Made by a program: the position numbers and the translations under genes. A DNA stretch of 64,000 nucleotides from an uncultured Sulfurovum sp. (GTDB lineage: Bacteria > Campylobacterota > Campylobacteria > Campylobacterales > Sulfurovaceae): assembly GCA_913055205.1 (NCBI GenBank), contig CAJXJN010000002.1, forward strand, positions 32,028 to 96,027, given 5' to 3'. Positions 10,961 to 20,439 of the stretch are shown piece by piece. The notes beneath the pieces were generated by a model. It did no database searches. It saw nothing but the letters and a program-made list of their open reading frames with translations, and was not told where the DNA came from. Positions within the stretch are counted from its first letter, which is position 1; every line of letters begins with the position of its first letter.

Positions 10961-11218
10961 CTATAGTTTAAATTCCTGCTCTGCATCTTTGGCAGCAGTA
11001 ATACCTTTAAGTGTAAGCTGCCCGTTTGACAGATACTGCTCTGCTTTCAACGCTTTAAACACCTGTTTTGCTTCTTTCATGTCATACATACCGGTATCTG
11101 CCAACATAAGCATTACATCATTCAGTGTCTCATCCGGCTGTTTTTTCAAAATACCCAGCAAAGTCACTTTTTTTATCATATCATCTTCGTTCATATTTAC
11201 TCCATAAATCGGGCGCAC
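10961..11218 (-). CDS. conserved hypothetical protein; true start may be the internal Met of MNEDD
   Basis: 85 aa ORF co-directional with neighbours. Confidence 0.6.
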   Translation of the reverse strand: MRPIYGVNMNEDDMIKKVTLLGILKKQPDETLNDVMLMLADTGMYDMKEAKQVFKALKAEQYLSNGQLTLKGITAAKDAEQEFKL

Positions 11219-11257
11219 ACGGGGTGCCCCGGGAGCACACAGGAGTGCTCCCCTACA
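11211..11257. repeat. compound REP-like element (two abutting units)
   Basis: cgggcgcacacggggtgccccgggagcacacaggagtgctcccctaca. Confidence 0.75.
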
Positions 11258-11264
11258 GTAATGC

Positions 11265-12458
11265 TTAATGCAGCTCTACGTTCAGTTTCACTTCTCTCGT
11301 ACTTCTTCTGGCAATAATCTCACCGGTTAAAGAGTTTTGTCTAAAGTGAATACCGTTGAGTCCCTGAAGCTCTTCCCCTTTAAAGGTTGTCTTATTGTCA
11401 AAGTGTGCTTCCGGATTTGCTGCTTTGATCTTCTCTAACTCTTCAGGAGCAACCTTGATCTTCGTACCTGCCAAAATCGTGACACCGGCATCTACGATAC
11501 ATGCATCTCCGAGAGGAAGGCCTGTGACCGAGTTTGCACCAAGCAGTGTATTTTCACCGATACTGATAGGGTTACCGTCCGTACCACTCAATACACCAAG
11601 AATACTCGCACCACCACCGACATCTGAACCGGCACCTACAATAGCAGAAGAGGAGATACGGCCTTCAACCATCACAGGCCCAAGTGTACCAGCATTGAAG
11701 TTGATGTATGATGCACCCGGCATTACTGTTGTACCCGCTGCAAGTTGTGCACCCATACGTACTTTAGATGCATCCAGGATACGTGTATTATCTGCAGGGA
11801 TCACATGTTGCAGGAATCTTGGGAATTTATCTACAGAGTCTACCGTTGGGTATGTACCGTTAAGTTTCATCTCGATCTCGTTCTCTCTCAGGTAGTCAAG
11901 TTCGTATGGTGTATTCCCAACCCAGGCAACGTTTGACAAGATACCAAATGCACCATTGAGATTTACTTTTCTTAATTCAGCTTTAGAGAGAGAAAGTGCA
12001 TAGAGTTTCAAGTAAACCGCTTCTACACTTTCAGGATTTGCATCTTCAAACAAAAATACAATTCTAAAGTCTTTACCGATGTCTTCCATCGCTGCAAGTG
12101 TTTTAACCACTTGTACATTTTTATGTGCATCACCTGTTGCTTCTTCAAGGTATGGTGCAAATGCCGCCATAGCATTTTCTACGAAGTTATCGTTGATCGT
12201 CGCTACAAATTCGGAACCTGAAAACTCTACATTACATTTTGCTTCCTGCAATGCTTTGATGAACACAGCAGCAGAACCAAAGTTCTCTTTCCAGTTGATG
12301 AGTCCGAAGTTTGCCTGAAGTACTTTCTCTGCGTTTTTCTGACCTCTGTCAACTCTGGCGATACCAAATGCCATAGGCTCTCTATATCCCTCTTGTGAAG
12401 TAACTTCTGCTACCAATTTTTTAAATGCGTCTGTTGATGTAACGGTTTCAATTGCCAT
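11265..12458 (-). CDS. dapD: 2,3,4,5-tetrahydropyridine-2,6-dicarboxylate N-succinyltransferase
   Basis: hexapeptide-repeat region GPVMVEGRISSSAIVGAGSDVGGGASILGVLSGTDGNPISIGENTLLGANSVTG. Confidence 0.93.
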   Translation of the reverse strand: MAIETVTSTDAFKKLVAEVTSQEGYREPMAFGIARVDRGQKNAEKVLQANFGLINWKENFGSAAVFIKALQEAKCNVEFSGSEFVATINDNFVENAMAAFAPYLEEATGDAHKNVQVVKTLAAMEDIGKDFRIVFLFEDANPESVEAVYLKLYALSLSKAELRKVNLNGAFGILSNVAWVGNTPYELDYLRENEIEMKLNGTYPTVDSVDKFPRFLQHVIPADNTRILDASKVRMGAQLAAGTTVMPGASYINFNAGTLGPVMVEGRISSSAIVGAGSDVGGGASILGVLSGTDGNPISIGENTLLGANSVTGLPLGDACIVDAGVTILAGTKIKVAPEELEKIKAANPEAHFDNKTTFKGEELQGLNGIHFRQNSLTGEIIARRSTREVKLNVELH

Positions 12459-12526
12459 TGAATTCTCCTAATAAATAATTGAAGTGATTATACTTGATTT
12501 TATTTAAAATAGTGTAAAATCCCACC

Positions 12527-12691
12527 ATGAAACACTTACGAGGCTATACCAGACGCTACTTTTCATTAGCAATCATTGCGATGTACTCAACACTTTACAA
12601 GTTGTGTACCATGGACAGTAACTTTCAGTACCATAAATATGCCTTTAAAATAGAAGAATACAAAACTTCTCCTCCTGCACAAACTGCTTAA
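12527..12691 (+). CDS. possible 54-aa small protein or leader peptide upstream of btuB
   Basis: ATG...TAA: MKHLRGYTRRYFSLAIIAMYSTLYKLCTMDSNFQYHKYAFKIEEYKTSPPAQTA; below the track's length cut-off, divergent from dapD. Confidence 0.4.
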   Translation: MKHLRGYTRRYFSLAIIAMYSTLYKLCTMDSNFQYHKYAFKIEEYKTSPPAQTA

Positions 12692-12718
12692 CACAACTTT
12701 TACACACGAACACATCAT

Positions 12719-12774
12719 AGGTTTGGTTCAACTAAACATTATTATTTTGCAAAACGTTTGCCATAACCAAACCT
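12719..12774 (+). promoter_or_regulatory. candidate alternative-pairing leader element of the cobalamin operon
   Basis: 10-bp perfect inverted repeat aggtttggtt(12719-12728)/aaccaaacct(12765-12774); nested gcaaa-acg-tttgc (12749-12761); competing 5' hairpin gtttggt-tca-actaaac (12721-12737). Confidence 0.5.
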
Positions 12775-12800
12775 GCAGCAATATTATTTAAGGAAAACAC

Positions 12801-14633
12801 ATGACAATAAAATCACTAAGCATCATAGCATCAACCCTGCTACTCACTACAAATATTCATGCGGATGAAACTCTGGAAGATATCATTATCACTTCTGCAA
12901 CCAAATCAGAACAGAAGATCAAAGATGTTACATCTAACGTAAACGTTATCACAGCCCAAGAGATAGAAGAGAGAGGTTTTACAACGGTTACTGAAGCATT
13001 GAATTCTCTACCGGGTGTCTCTTTTACAAGTAATGGTGGATTAGGTCAAAACACTTCTGTCACATTAAGAGGCATGGACTCACAAAGAACACTTGTACTT
13101 ATAGATGGCATCCGCTATAACGATATCACGTCACTCAGTGGTGCTCCATTTGCTCATCTTATGATCGATGACATAAAACAGATCGAAGTAGTTAAAGGAG
13201 CCCAATCCGGTATCTGGGGAGCCGATGCAAGTGCCGGTGTCATCAATATTATCACTAAAAAACCTGAAAGCGGTATTCATGGTTCTGTTCATGCAGAGAA
13301 AGGTAGTTTCAACACCAACAAATATGGTGCCACTCTCTCTTCTAAAACAGAAAATTACTACTTTAAAGCAAGTCACAATGTGATAGAAACAGATGGATTT
13401 ACTGCACAGGCACCCGAAGGAGAAGATATAGACCAGTTTGAAGATGATGCTTATAAAAATAAAACAACCTCTTTACAATTTGGCTTCAATATAAATGAAA
13501 CGAACAAAATAGATCTTTCCCATACTATCATTGATGCAACCAATCAATATGATCCTTACGGAGATCCGGATGGTTTTTCAAGCAGTACAACAGATGATAC
13601 ATTCTCCTCGATCAACTTTCACCATATTGATAGTTTTAATGAACTGGATATCTATGCAAAAAGATCAATATTTGATAGAGAATATGTTTCTCCCTATGGA
13701 ACTTCACCTTTTGACGGTGAGGTAAGGGAGTATGGATTTAAATCCAAAGTTCCATATCTTACAGAAGACTTTGTTGTCTGGGGTGCAGACTACAAAAGTT
13801 TTGAACACAAAAATGATATTGATGAGAAGTTCAACAATAAAGGAATCTTTCTTACGAACAGTAACGTTTTCAAAGGATTCATGGGTGGGAAAACCATACT
13901 CACGGAATCATTACGTTATGACAACTACAGTACTTTTGATAACAAATTGACAGGTAAAATAGGCCTTAAACATATTCATGAAAAAATTGAAGGACTTACC
14001 ACATCTCTAAACTATGGTACTGCCTATAATGTTCCGACTCTTTATCAACTCTATTCTCCATATGGCAGTCCGCTGCTTGATCCGGAAGAGACCAGATCAT
14101 TTGATATCACAGTAGAGTATAAAGCGTTTAAAGTAACCTATTTTGATACGAAAATTGATGATATGATCGATTTTGATATGAGTACCTATACCTATGGGAA
14201 TTTAGCCGGTACTTCAAAAATAAACGGCCTTGAGACTTCTTACCAAAAAGAAGTATTTGAAAATGTACTACTCTCGATCAACTATACTCATCTTTTCCAG
14301 GCAGAAGATCAAGATGGGGAAGATCTGAAAAGAAGAGCAAAAGAGAATTTAAAAATTGCTGTGGATTACTATGGTATAGAAAAACTTCACTTAGGTGTAG
14401 CTGCTGAGTATGTCGGTTCAAGAACCGATATAAAATATAATCCGGACTATACTACATCAGATATTGAGACAGGTAAATATACCATGATCGATTTCACTGC
14501 GAACTATGACATTGCAAAAGAGATACAAGTCTATGGTAAAATAGAAAACCTGACAGATAAATATTACCAAACAGTCTATGGTTATGCTACAAGTCCAAGA
14601 GCATTTTCTTTAGGTTTGAAAGCCAGTTTTTAA
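12801..14633 (+). CDS. btuB: TonB-dependent cobalamin receptor
   Basis: Signal peptide, plug domain EQKIKDVTSNVNVITAQEIEERGFTTVTEALNSLPGVS, C-terminal barrel strand ending F; first gene of a B12 operon. Confidence 0.88.
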   Translation: MTIKSLSIIASTLLLTTNIHADETLEDIIITSATKSEQKIKDVTSNVNVITAQEIEERGFTTVTEALNSLPGVSFTSNGGLGQNTSVTLRGMDSQRTLVLIDGIRYNDITSLSGAPFAHLMIDDIKQIEVVKGAQSGIWGADASAGVINIITKKPESGIHGSVHAEKGSFNTNKYGATLSSKTENYYFKASHNVIETDGFTAQAPEGEDIDQFEDDAYKNKTTSLQFGFNINETNKIDLSHTIIDATNQYDPYGDPDGFSSSTTDDTFSSINFHHIDSFNELDIYAKRSIFDREYVSPYGTSPFDGEVREYGFKSKVPYLTEDFVVWGADYKSFEHKNDIDEKFNNKGIFLTNSNVFKGFMGGKTILTESLRYDNYSTFDNKLTGKIGLKHIHEKIEGLTTSLNYGTAYNVPTLYQLYSPYGSPLLDPEETRSFDITVEYKAFKVTYFDTKIDDMIDFDMSTYTYGNLAGTSKINGLETSYQKEVFENVLLSINYTHLFQAEDQDGEDLKRRAKENLKIAVDYYGIEKLHLGVAAEYVGSRTDIKYNPDYTTSDIETGKYTMIDFTANYDIAKEIQVYGKIENLTDKYYQTVYGYATSPRAFSLGLKASF

Positions 14634-14664
14634 TAGAAGAATACAAAGGGAGGGGTGACAGAAT

Positions 14665-15486
14665 ATGAAAATCATTTTATTTTTAATTTTGACTGTTTAC
14701 TGTACTGCAGCACAACGTATCGTCACCCTTTCGCCTGCGATCAATGAGATCGTCTATGCTTTAGGTGCAGGAGATGATGTAGTGGGAAATACACAGTATT
14801 GTACTTACCCTGAAGATTCACTCTCGGTTACTAAAGTAGGAGGCTACTTCAACCCAAACCTTGAAAAAATCCTCTCTTTGCAACCAAGCATCGTCATTAT
14901 GCAGCAAAACAATTTCAAACTTGGCAAACAGCTTAACAAACTGGGTATTAAAACCAAGATTGTAAAAATAGACAGACTTCACAATATAAAAAGCTCCATC
15001 CTGGAGCTTGGACTGCTGTTGAACAAAGAGAGTAAGGCCAAAAGTATTGTAGAAGATATAGATAAACATTTAGATGCCATAAAAGGCATTATATCTGATC
15101 AAAAAATTCTTATTGTGATTGGACATAATACCTCTTTGGTGAAACAAATTTTTGTCGTAGGGCAAAACCTCTATCTTGATGATATCATCAATGCAAGCGG
15201 TAACCAAAATGCCTTACAGTCCAAAAGAGAAGGACAACCTATACTGAATCAGGAAAACATCATTGCGACAAATCCTGATATTGTCATTCTCCTGTCACCA
15301 TTCATCAAAGAGAAAGGTTTAAGCCCAAAAGAGCTGATAGCCCCATGGATGAGCCTCCCTGTCAACGCAAGCAAGAAAGAGCATATCTATATCATAGATA
15401 AAAAGTACGCCGGCGTACCCAGTGACAGGCTGGTTCTGTTCCTGGAAGATTTCAGAAAGATACTATATGCTTCTAAAAATCACTGA
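14665..15486 (+). CDS. btuF: cobalamin ABC transporter substrate-binding protein
   Basis: RIVTLSPAINEIVYALGAGDDVVGNTQYCTYPE...KVGGYFNPNLEKILSLQPSIVI. Confidence 0.88.
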   Translation: MKIILFLILTVYCTAAQRIVTLSPAINEIVYALGAGDDVVGNTQYCTYPEDSLSVTKVGGYFNPNLEKILSLQPSIVIMQQNNFKLGKQLNKLGIKTKIVKIDRLHNIKSSILELGLLLNKESKAKSIVEDIDKHLDAIKGIISDQKILIVIGHNTSLVKQIFVVGQNLYLDDIINASGNQNALQSKREGQPILNQENIIATNPDIVILLSPFIKEKGLSPKELIAPWMSLPVNASKKEHIYIIDKKYAGVPSDRLVLFLEDFRKILYASKNH

Positions 15487-16165
15487 TTTCAGCAATCAAA
15501 TCTTGACTCAAATCACTTTTGAACTCAAGAGCGGTCAGAACCTTATTATCCTTGGTTCGAACGGTGTAGGAAAAACCACCTTGGCTAAAGTACTTTGCGG
15601 CATCACACCTAGCGGCAATGTCCGTATAGGCAACCTTGATCCCTCAAAGATCTTTGGAGAAAAAAGAGCCAAACTCATTAACTATATTCCTCCAAAACTG
15701 GAGATATTTGATGAATTCATGCGTGTCGGAGAATTTTTGGAATTGGGCTGTTTCAACCATGCTATCACTATAGATAAAGCATTGGAAATACTGGGGATAA
15801 CACATTTAAAAGAAAAAACATGCCGTTCACTCAGCAGCGGAGAATCTCAACTCCTGCTTATTGCAAGCAGTCTTTTACACTCTGCGAACTATACCATTTT
15901 TGATGAGCCCACAGCCAATCTTGATCCAAAAAAAATACAAATGCTTTTTTCACATTTTAAAGAGAGTCACTTTTTACAGAGCAAGATCATTATTACCCAT
16001 AATCTCGACTTTGCCTATAAACTTGGGTTCGACATTCTTTTTTTAGAAGATAAAAGAGTGAAATTCCATGGTGCATCAAAAGATTTCTTTACCCAGGAGA
16101 ATTTAAATAAGCTCTATGACAAAAGTGTAGGGAAAATAGAGAACAATATCGTGGTGAATTTATGA
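15467..16165 (+). CDS. btuD: cobalamin ABC transporter ATP-binding protein (start set to MLLKITDF, overlapping btuF)
   Basis: Walker A GSNGVGKTTLAK, LSSGESQLLLIASSL, FDEPTANLDP. Confidence 0.88.
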   Translation: MLLKITDFSNQILTQITFELKSGQNLIILGSNGVGKTTLAKVLCGITPSGNVRIGNLDPSKIFGEKRAKLINYIPPKLEIFDEFMRVGEFLELGCFNHAITIDKALEILGITHLKEKTCRSLSSGESQLLLIASSLLHSANYTIFDEPTANLDPKKIQMLFSHFKESHFLQSKIIITHNLDFAYKLGFDILFLEDKRVKFHGASKDFFTQENLNKLYDKSVGKIENNIVVNL

Positions 16166-17097
16166 AAACATCTATACTTTTACTTGCCTTCATTGTACTC
16201 ATCGTCGCACCATTTACAGGACAGATACCTATAAGCCCCGCTAAACTGTTCGATCATTCGACCATGGATCATCAAATATTTTTTGATATTCGTCTGCCGC
16301 GTATGCTTTTAGCTTTTTTTGTAGGCGGCATATTGGCTTTGGGCGGACTGATCTTCCAAACCGTATTTAGAAACCCTATGAGTACTCCTTTCACCCTTGG
16401 AGTTGCCAGTGGGGCAACACTGTTCACTGCTATCGCTATTGTTTTAGGTTTCGGTGGTACAAGTTCTCTCTTTGCCTTTGTCGGAGCGATGCTGACCGTT
16501 ATCATTCTCTTTATGGTAGCCAGTCGGTTTAAAACATACGACTCCTCCTCACTGCTTCTTGTAGGGATCGCCCTTTCATTTTTCTATGCTGCTGCATTGA
16601 TGGTCATGTTTTACATCAGTAACTTGCAGGAGAGTTATGAGATCATGCGTTTTACTATGGGAAGTTTAGATATCGTAGGCTTTGAAAATATCTATCTGTT
16701 GGTCTTGACCTCTCTTTTTTTACTGAGTCTTATACAGTATTACCGTTATGAACTGCGGCTTCTGCTTACCTCTTATGAGTTTGCATATCTCAAAGGAGTG
16801 AATGTTAAAAAGCTTAACTATATTCTGCTTTTTACTGTCTCTTTAGCTGTAGGGGTGGCAGTGAGTCTTACAGGACCCATTGGTTTTGTAGGGCTGATCA
16901 TCCCCCATATACTCAAAAGTATTTATGCTGAAAGTGCTGATAAGCTCATCGTTCCTATCTTCTTTTACGGTGGAGTATTTTTAGTACTCTGTGACCTTGT
17001 AGGTAGAAATCTCGGAACCGTTACTGATGTACCTATTGGAGTAGTTACCTCATTTTTGGGAGCTCCATTCTTCATCTATCTTCTTATCAAGAGGTAA
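16162..17097 (+). CDS. btuC: FecCD/BtuC-type permease
   Basis: RLPRMLLAFFVGGILALGGLIFQTVFRNPMSTPFTLGVASGA; TGPIGFVGLIIPHI. Confidence 0.92.
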   Translation: MKTSILLLAFIVLIVAPFTGQIPISPAKLFDHSTMDHQIFFDIRLPRMLLAFFVGGILALGGLIFQTVFRNPMSTPFTLGVASGATLFTAIAIVLGFGGTSSLFAFVGAMLTVIILFMVASRFKTYDSSSLLLVGIALSFFYAAALMVMFYISNLQESYEIMRFTMGSLDIVGFENIYLLVLTSLFLLSLIQYYRYELRLLLTSYEFAYLKGVNVKKLNYILLFTVSLAVGVAVSLTGPIGFVGLIIPHILKSIYAESADKLIVPIFFYGGVFLVLCDLVGRNLGTVTDVPIGVVTSFLGAPFFIYLLIKR

Positions 17098-17100
17098 ACT

Positions 17101-17889
17101 GTGGGAATTAAAACGACGATAAAGAACAGTGAACTACCCGAACCATATCAGCACTATACACTGATACCCACAACTGACGGTGTCATGGCATCCGTCTATC
17201 TGCTTGGCAGCGATCATGTCTTGAAACTCTTTGAAAAAGAGACTCCCTCAAGGGTGGTGGAGAATGAGACAGCACTCCTGGAAAAGCTTCGGCATTTATC
17301 TGTGCCAAAGGTGATAGAGCATTTTCAGATCAATCGTCATGAAGTGCTGATCTATACCCAGATAGAGGGAAAAAGTGTCAAAAACCCAAATATCCGGCAG
17401 ATCAAAGAGATCGGTAATTTTTTAAAAGAGTTTCATTGCATAAGCAAAAGGATCAGCTCCTCCAATGAGAGGTTGTTTGAAAGAGAGAGACTCCGACAAC
17501 TCATCGAGCATACAGAAAACATCACCCTGAAAAAGTATTTCAGTACCATAAAATGCGAACCTGAAGATCATGGAGTGATACATGGCGACCTCTTTGTTGA
17601 CAATGCAAAATTTATGGGGAATAGACTCTCAGGTATCTATGATTTCAGCGATGCCTGTAATGGAGATTTCTATTTTGAACTTGCTGTTACAGCACTCTCC
17701 TGGTGCTATGACAAAGAGACGCCAAACTATGAAAAGATCAACACCCTGCTCAAAAGCTATCAAGCCGATATATCACTCTGTGATTTTAATGAATATATCA
17801 GATATGCCTTACTATACTACGCTACAACACGGTATATCAACAAACTCGACTACCAGCAACTACTAAAGAAATTGGAGAAACTTTCATGA
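17101..17889 (+). CDS. APH-fold kinase, ThrB2 (homoserine kinase II)-like; candidate L-threonine/amino-alcohol kinase
   Basis: HGDLFVDNAKFMGNRLSGIYDFSDACNGDFYFELAVTALSWCYD; GTG start, inside B12 operon. Confidence 0.75.
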   Translation: MGIKTTIKNSELPEPYQHYTLIPTTDGVMASVYLLGSDHVLKLFEKETPSRVVENETALLEKLRHLSVPKVIEHFQINRHEVLIYTQIEGKSVKNPNIRQIKEIGNFLKEFHCISKRISSSNERLFERERLRQLIEHTENITLKKYFSTIKCEPEDHGVIHGDLFVDNAKFMGNRLSGIYDFSDACNGDFYFELAVTALSWCYDKETPNYEKINTLLKSYQADISLCDFNEYIRYALLYYATTRYINKLDYQQLLKKLEKLS

Positions 17890-18947
17890 TAAAAACGATA
17901 ATCGGGAAACCGGATTTTGTAGAATCCCTACGGGGGAGAAAAGCTACATTCATGCTGGCACTAAGTAACACGGGAACAGCAAACATAGAAGGTATCACCC
18001 AGGCAGGTATCCCGGGTATGATACACCTCACCCCTACACTTGACTCCGAGTTTGTATGCACAGGTGAAGTCCGAAGCCTGGACAACATCGCTGAGACCCC
18101 CAAAGGGGTACCAACCCCTGCCCTCATTACCAGAGGGGTTCACCTGTTAAGTCCGTATTATGCTATAGAACTACTCGATCTTGGTCTGGAAGTCGTACCG
18201 AAAGTAAGCTACTTTAAGCAGCACACGTTCAACATAACACCCAGTAGTTCCATTGACAAGGGAGCAGGTATTGATGCAGAGGCTCTTTTTCAGAAAGGGG
18301 TAACTTTTGGGCAGAGTTATGAGTGCCACAGTGATTATGTCATCTTAGGGGAGTCTGTACCAAGCGGAACCACCACAGCAACAGCCACAGCCTTGGCTTT
18401 GGGCTATGATGCAAAAGAGTTGTTCAGCAGCAGTTTCAAAAATGTACCCCATAGCATAAGAGAGAAAACCATAGAGTCAGCACTTGAAAATATTAGTGAC
18501 AAAAATGATCTGTTCGATGTTTTGGGCTCGGTATCAGACAATATGCTCATCTTCAATGCAGGGTTTATCCTGGGATTGAACAATCGTCTCAAAGTTGTTT
18601 TAGCCGGGGGGACACAGATGGCATGCGTACTGCTTATTATCAATCGTATTGCAGAGTATATGGGTGGGAACATTGAAACTTCAAACCTGGCTCTATGTAC
18701 AACAAAATGGGTAGCCCAGGATGAGTATAGTGATATAAAGGCACTTTTAGAGATGTTGAGTTTCCCTATTCACACCTACTATGTGGATTTTGACTTCTCT
18801 CTGAGCCGACACCCTGCTCTGAAACTCTACGATGAAGGTGAAGCCAAAGAGGGTGTCGGAGCCGGTGGAGCTTTGATGTATGGCGTTTTAAACGGTCTAA
18901 GCAAAGAAGAGATTACCAGACAAGTGGAATATTTTTTACAGTCATGA
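17886..18947 (+). CDS. cobT: nicotinate mononucleotide-dependent phosphoribosyltransferase, TIGR00303-type CobT
   Basis: ALSNTGTANIEGITQAGIPGMIHLTPTLDSEF, YVILGESVPSGTTTATATALALGYDA. Confidence 0.85.
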   Translation: MIKTIIGKPDFVESLRGRKATFMLALSNTGTANIEGITQAGIPGMIHLTPTLDSEFVCTGEVRSLDNIAETPKGVPTPALITRGVHLLSPYYAIELLDLGLEVVPKVSYFKQHTFNITPSSSIDKGAGIDAEALFQKGVTFGQSYECHSDYVILGESVPSGTTTATATALALGYDAKELFSSSFKNVPHSIREKTIESALENISDKNDLFDVLGSVSDNMLIFNAGFILGLNNRLKVVLAGGTQMACVLLIINRIAEYMGGNIETSNLALCTTKWVAQDEYSDIKALLEMLSFPIHTYYVDFDFSLSRHPALKLYDEGEAKEGVGAGGALMYGVLNGLSKEEITRQVEYFLQS

Positions 18948-19435
18948 AAATACTATACTACGGTGGGCAGAAATCAGGCAAAAGTCGACTGGCAGAAGCA
19001 AAGACATTGGCACTTGCAAAAACTAAACCTTATTATATTGCCACCTATGACAACAGTTATCATGATACGGAGATGAAAGTGCGTATAGAGAAGCATCAGA
19101 GTCAAAGGGAGGAGCAGTTCATCAGCATAGAAGAGCCCTTTCATTTAACCAAAGTGATCCAACCGGATGAAAGCTATCTGGTTGATTGTATCTCTATGTG
19201 GATCCTCAATACTTTAGAAGAGCCGGAAGAGACCGTTTTTACGCAAATAGAAGCCATTTGTGCTATAGATGCAAATATCATTTTTGTACTTAACGATGTG
19301 AGTTCAGGAGTCATTCCTATAGATAAAGAGAGTCGCAGATATATTGACAGGTCCGGTATTGCGGGTCAGAAGCTGGCTGCGTTATGTGATGAAGTCTATG
19401 AAGTGAAACTTGGTTTGGAGACTCGTCTTAAATGA
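18944..19435 (+). CDS. cobU: adenosylcobinamide kinase/guanylyltransferase
   Basis: YYGGQKSGKSRLAEAKTLALAKTKPYYIATYDN. Confidence 0.88.
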   Translation: MKILYYGGQKSGKSRLAEAKTLALAKTKPYYIATYDNSYHDTEMKVRIEKHQSQREEQFISIEEPFHLTKVIQPDESYLVDCISMWILNTLEEPEETVFTQIEAICAIDANIIFVLNDVSSGVIPIDKESRRYIDRSGIAGQKLAALCDEVYEVKLGLETRLK

Positions 19436-20439
19436 AAGCCTATCAGCACGGCGGAGATGTAACAGCGTTTGCAAAATCGCTTGGTTGCAGCACAGGTGAA
19501 GTGATAGATCTCTCCTCCAATATCAACCATATCAAACCTGACATTAGTGTGGACTTCAACCGTCTGGATATATCTGCATATCCAAACTACGACGAACTCT
19601 ACGCCTGCATAGCCGATCTCTACAATGTGAAGCCTGAGCAGATAGAGCTTTTCAATGGCGGGAGTTCTGCCATATTTACACTCTTTTGCAAGTTTGGCTT
19701 AAAACACTGTACCATCTACAGTCCTGCTTATCTGGAGTATAAAAAGGCTTCGGTGCTTTTTGGTTATGATACTGACCTGATCGATAGATTTGAAAACATA
19801 CACCGGGATGTCAAAGAGAGATCATTGGTCATTTTTGTCAACCCCTCTACCCCGGACGGAGCATTTTACAGCATTGATACACTGATGCAAAAATGGATAG
19901 AGAAAGATTGTACGGTTCTCATAGATGAGTCTTTTTTGGATTTTACTGATTTTGAGTCGGCTGCCAGGTACATAGAGAGCTACGATAAACTCTATATACT
20001 GAAATCTATGACCAAGTTTTACAGTGCTGCCGGTATAAGGGTGGGAACGGTTATTTCCAACACTCAAAACATTGAAAAACTGAAAAAGAGTGAACCGCTA
20101 TGGAAGATCTCCCAGTTTGACAGTCACTACCTGCAAGAGGTTTTAAAAGATAGATATTTTGCTCAAACCTCCAAAGTGATAAACCAGAAAAACAGAACCT
20201 ACCTTATGCAGATACTTCAAAACTCAAAATATATACAAAAAATATACCCTTCAAATGCAAATTATGTTTTGGTAAAACTAAATCACTTGACAGCTCAAAA
20301 ATTTCAAGCCATTTTAAAGCCATATAAGATCATGATACGAGACTGCTCGAACTTTGACGGCCTTGATGAACAACATGTACGCATCGCTGTAAAAAGCAGA
20401 AGTGATCTGGACACATTAAAAAAGGCTCTTTATGCATAA
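19432..20439 (+). CDS. cobD: threonine-phosphate decarboxylase-like PLP aminotransferase-fold protein (CobD/CobC-like)
   Basis: HGGDVTAFAKSLGCSTGEVIDLSSNINHIKP, KSMTKFYSAAGIRVG. Confidence 0.85.
   Translation: MKAYQHGGDVTAFAKSLGCSTGEVIDLSSNINHIKPDISVDFNRLDISAYPNYDELYACIADLYNVKPEQIELFNGGSSAIFTLFCKFGLKHCTIYSPAYLEYKKASVLFGYDTDLIDRFENIHRDVKERSLVIFVNPSTPDGAFYSIDTLMQKWIEKDCTVLIDESFLDFTDFESAARYIESYDKLYILKSMTKFYSAAGIRVGTVISNTQNIEKLKKSEPLWKISQFDSHYLQEVLKDRYFAQTSKVINQKNRTYLMQILQNSKYIQKIYPSNANYVLVKLNHLTAQKFQAILKPYKIMIRDCSNFDGLDEQHVRIAVKSRSDLDTLKKALYA

Noticed and set aside
12459-12800. Classical cobalamin riboswitch upstream of btuB
   Set aside because: No recognisable B12 box found by eye on the + strand; needs a covariance-model scan to exclude.
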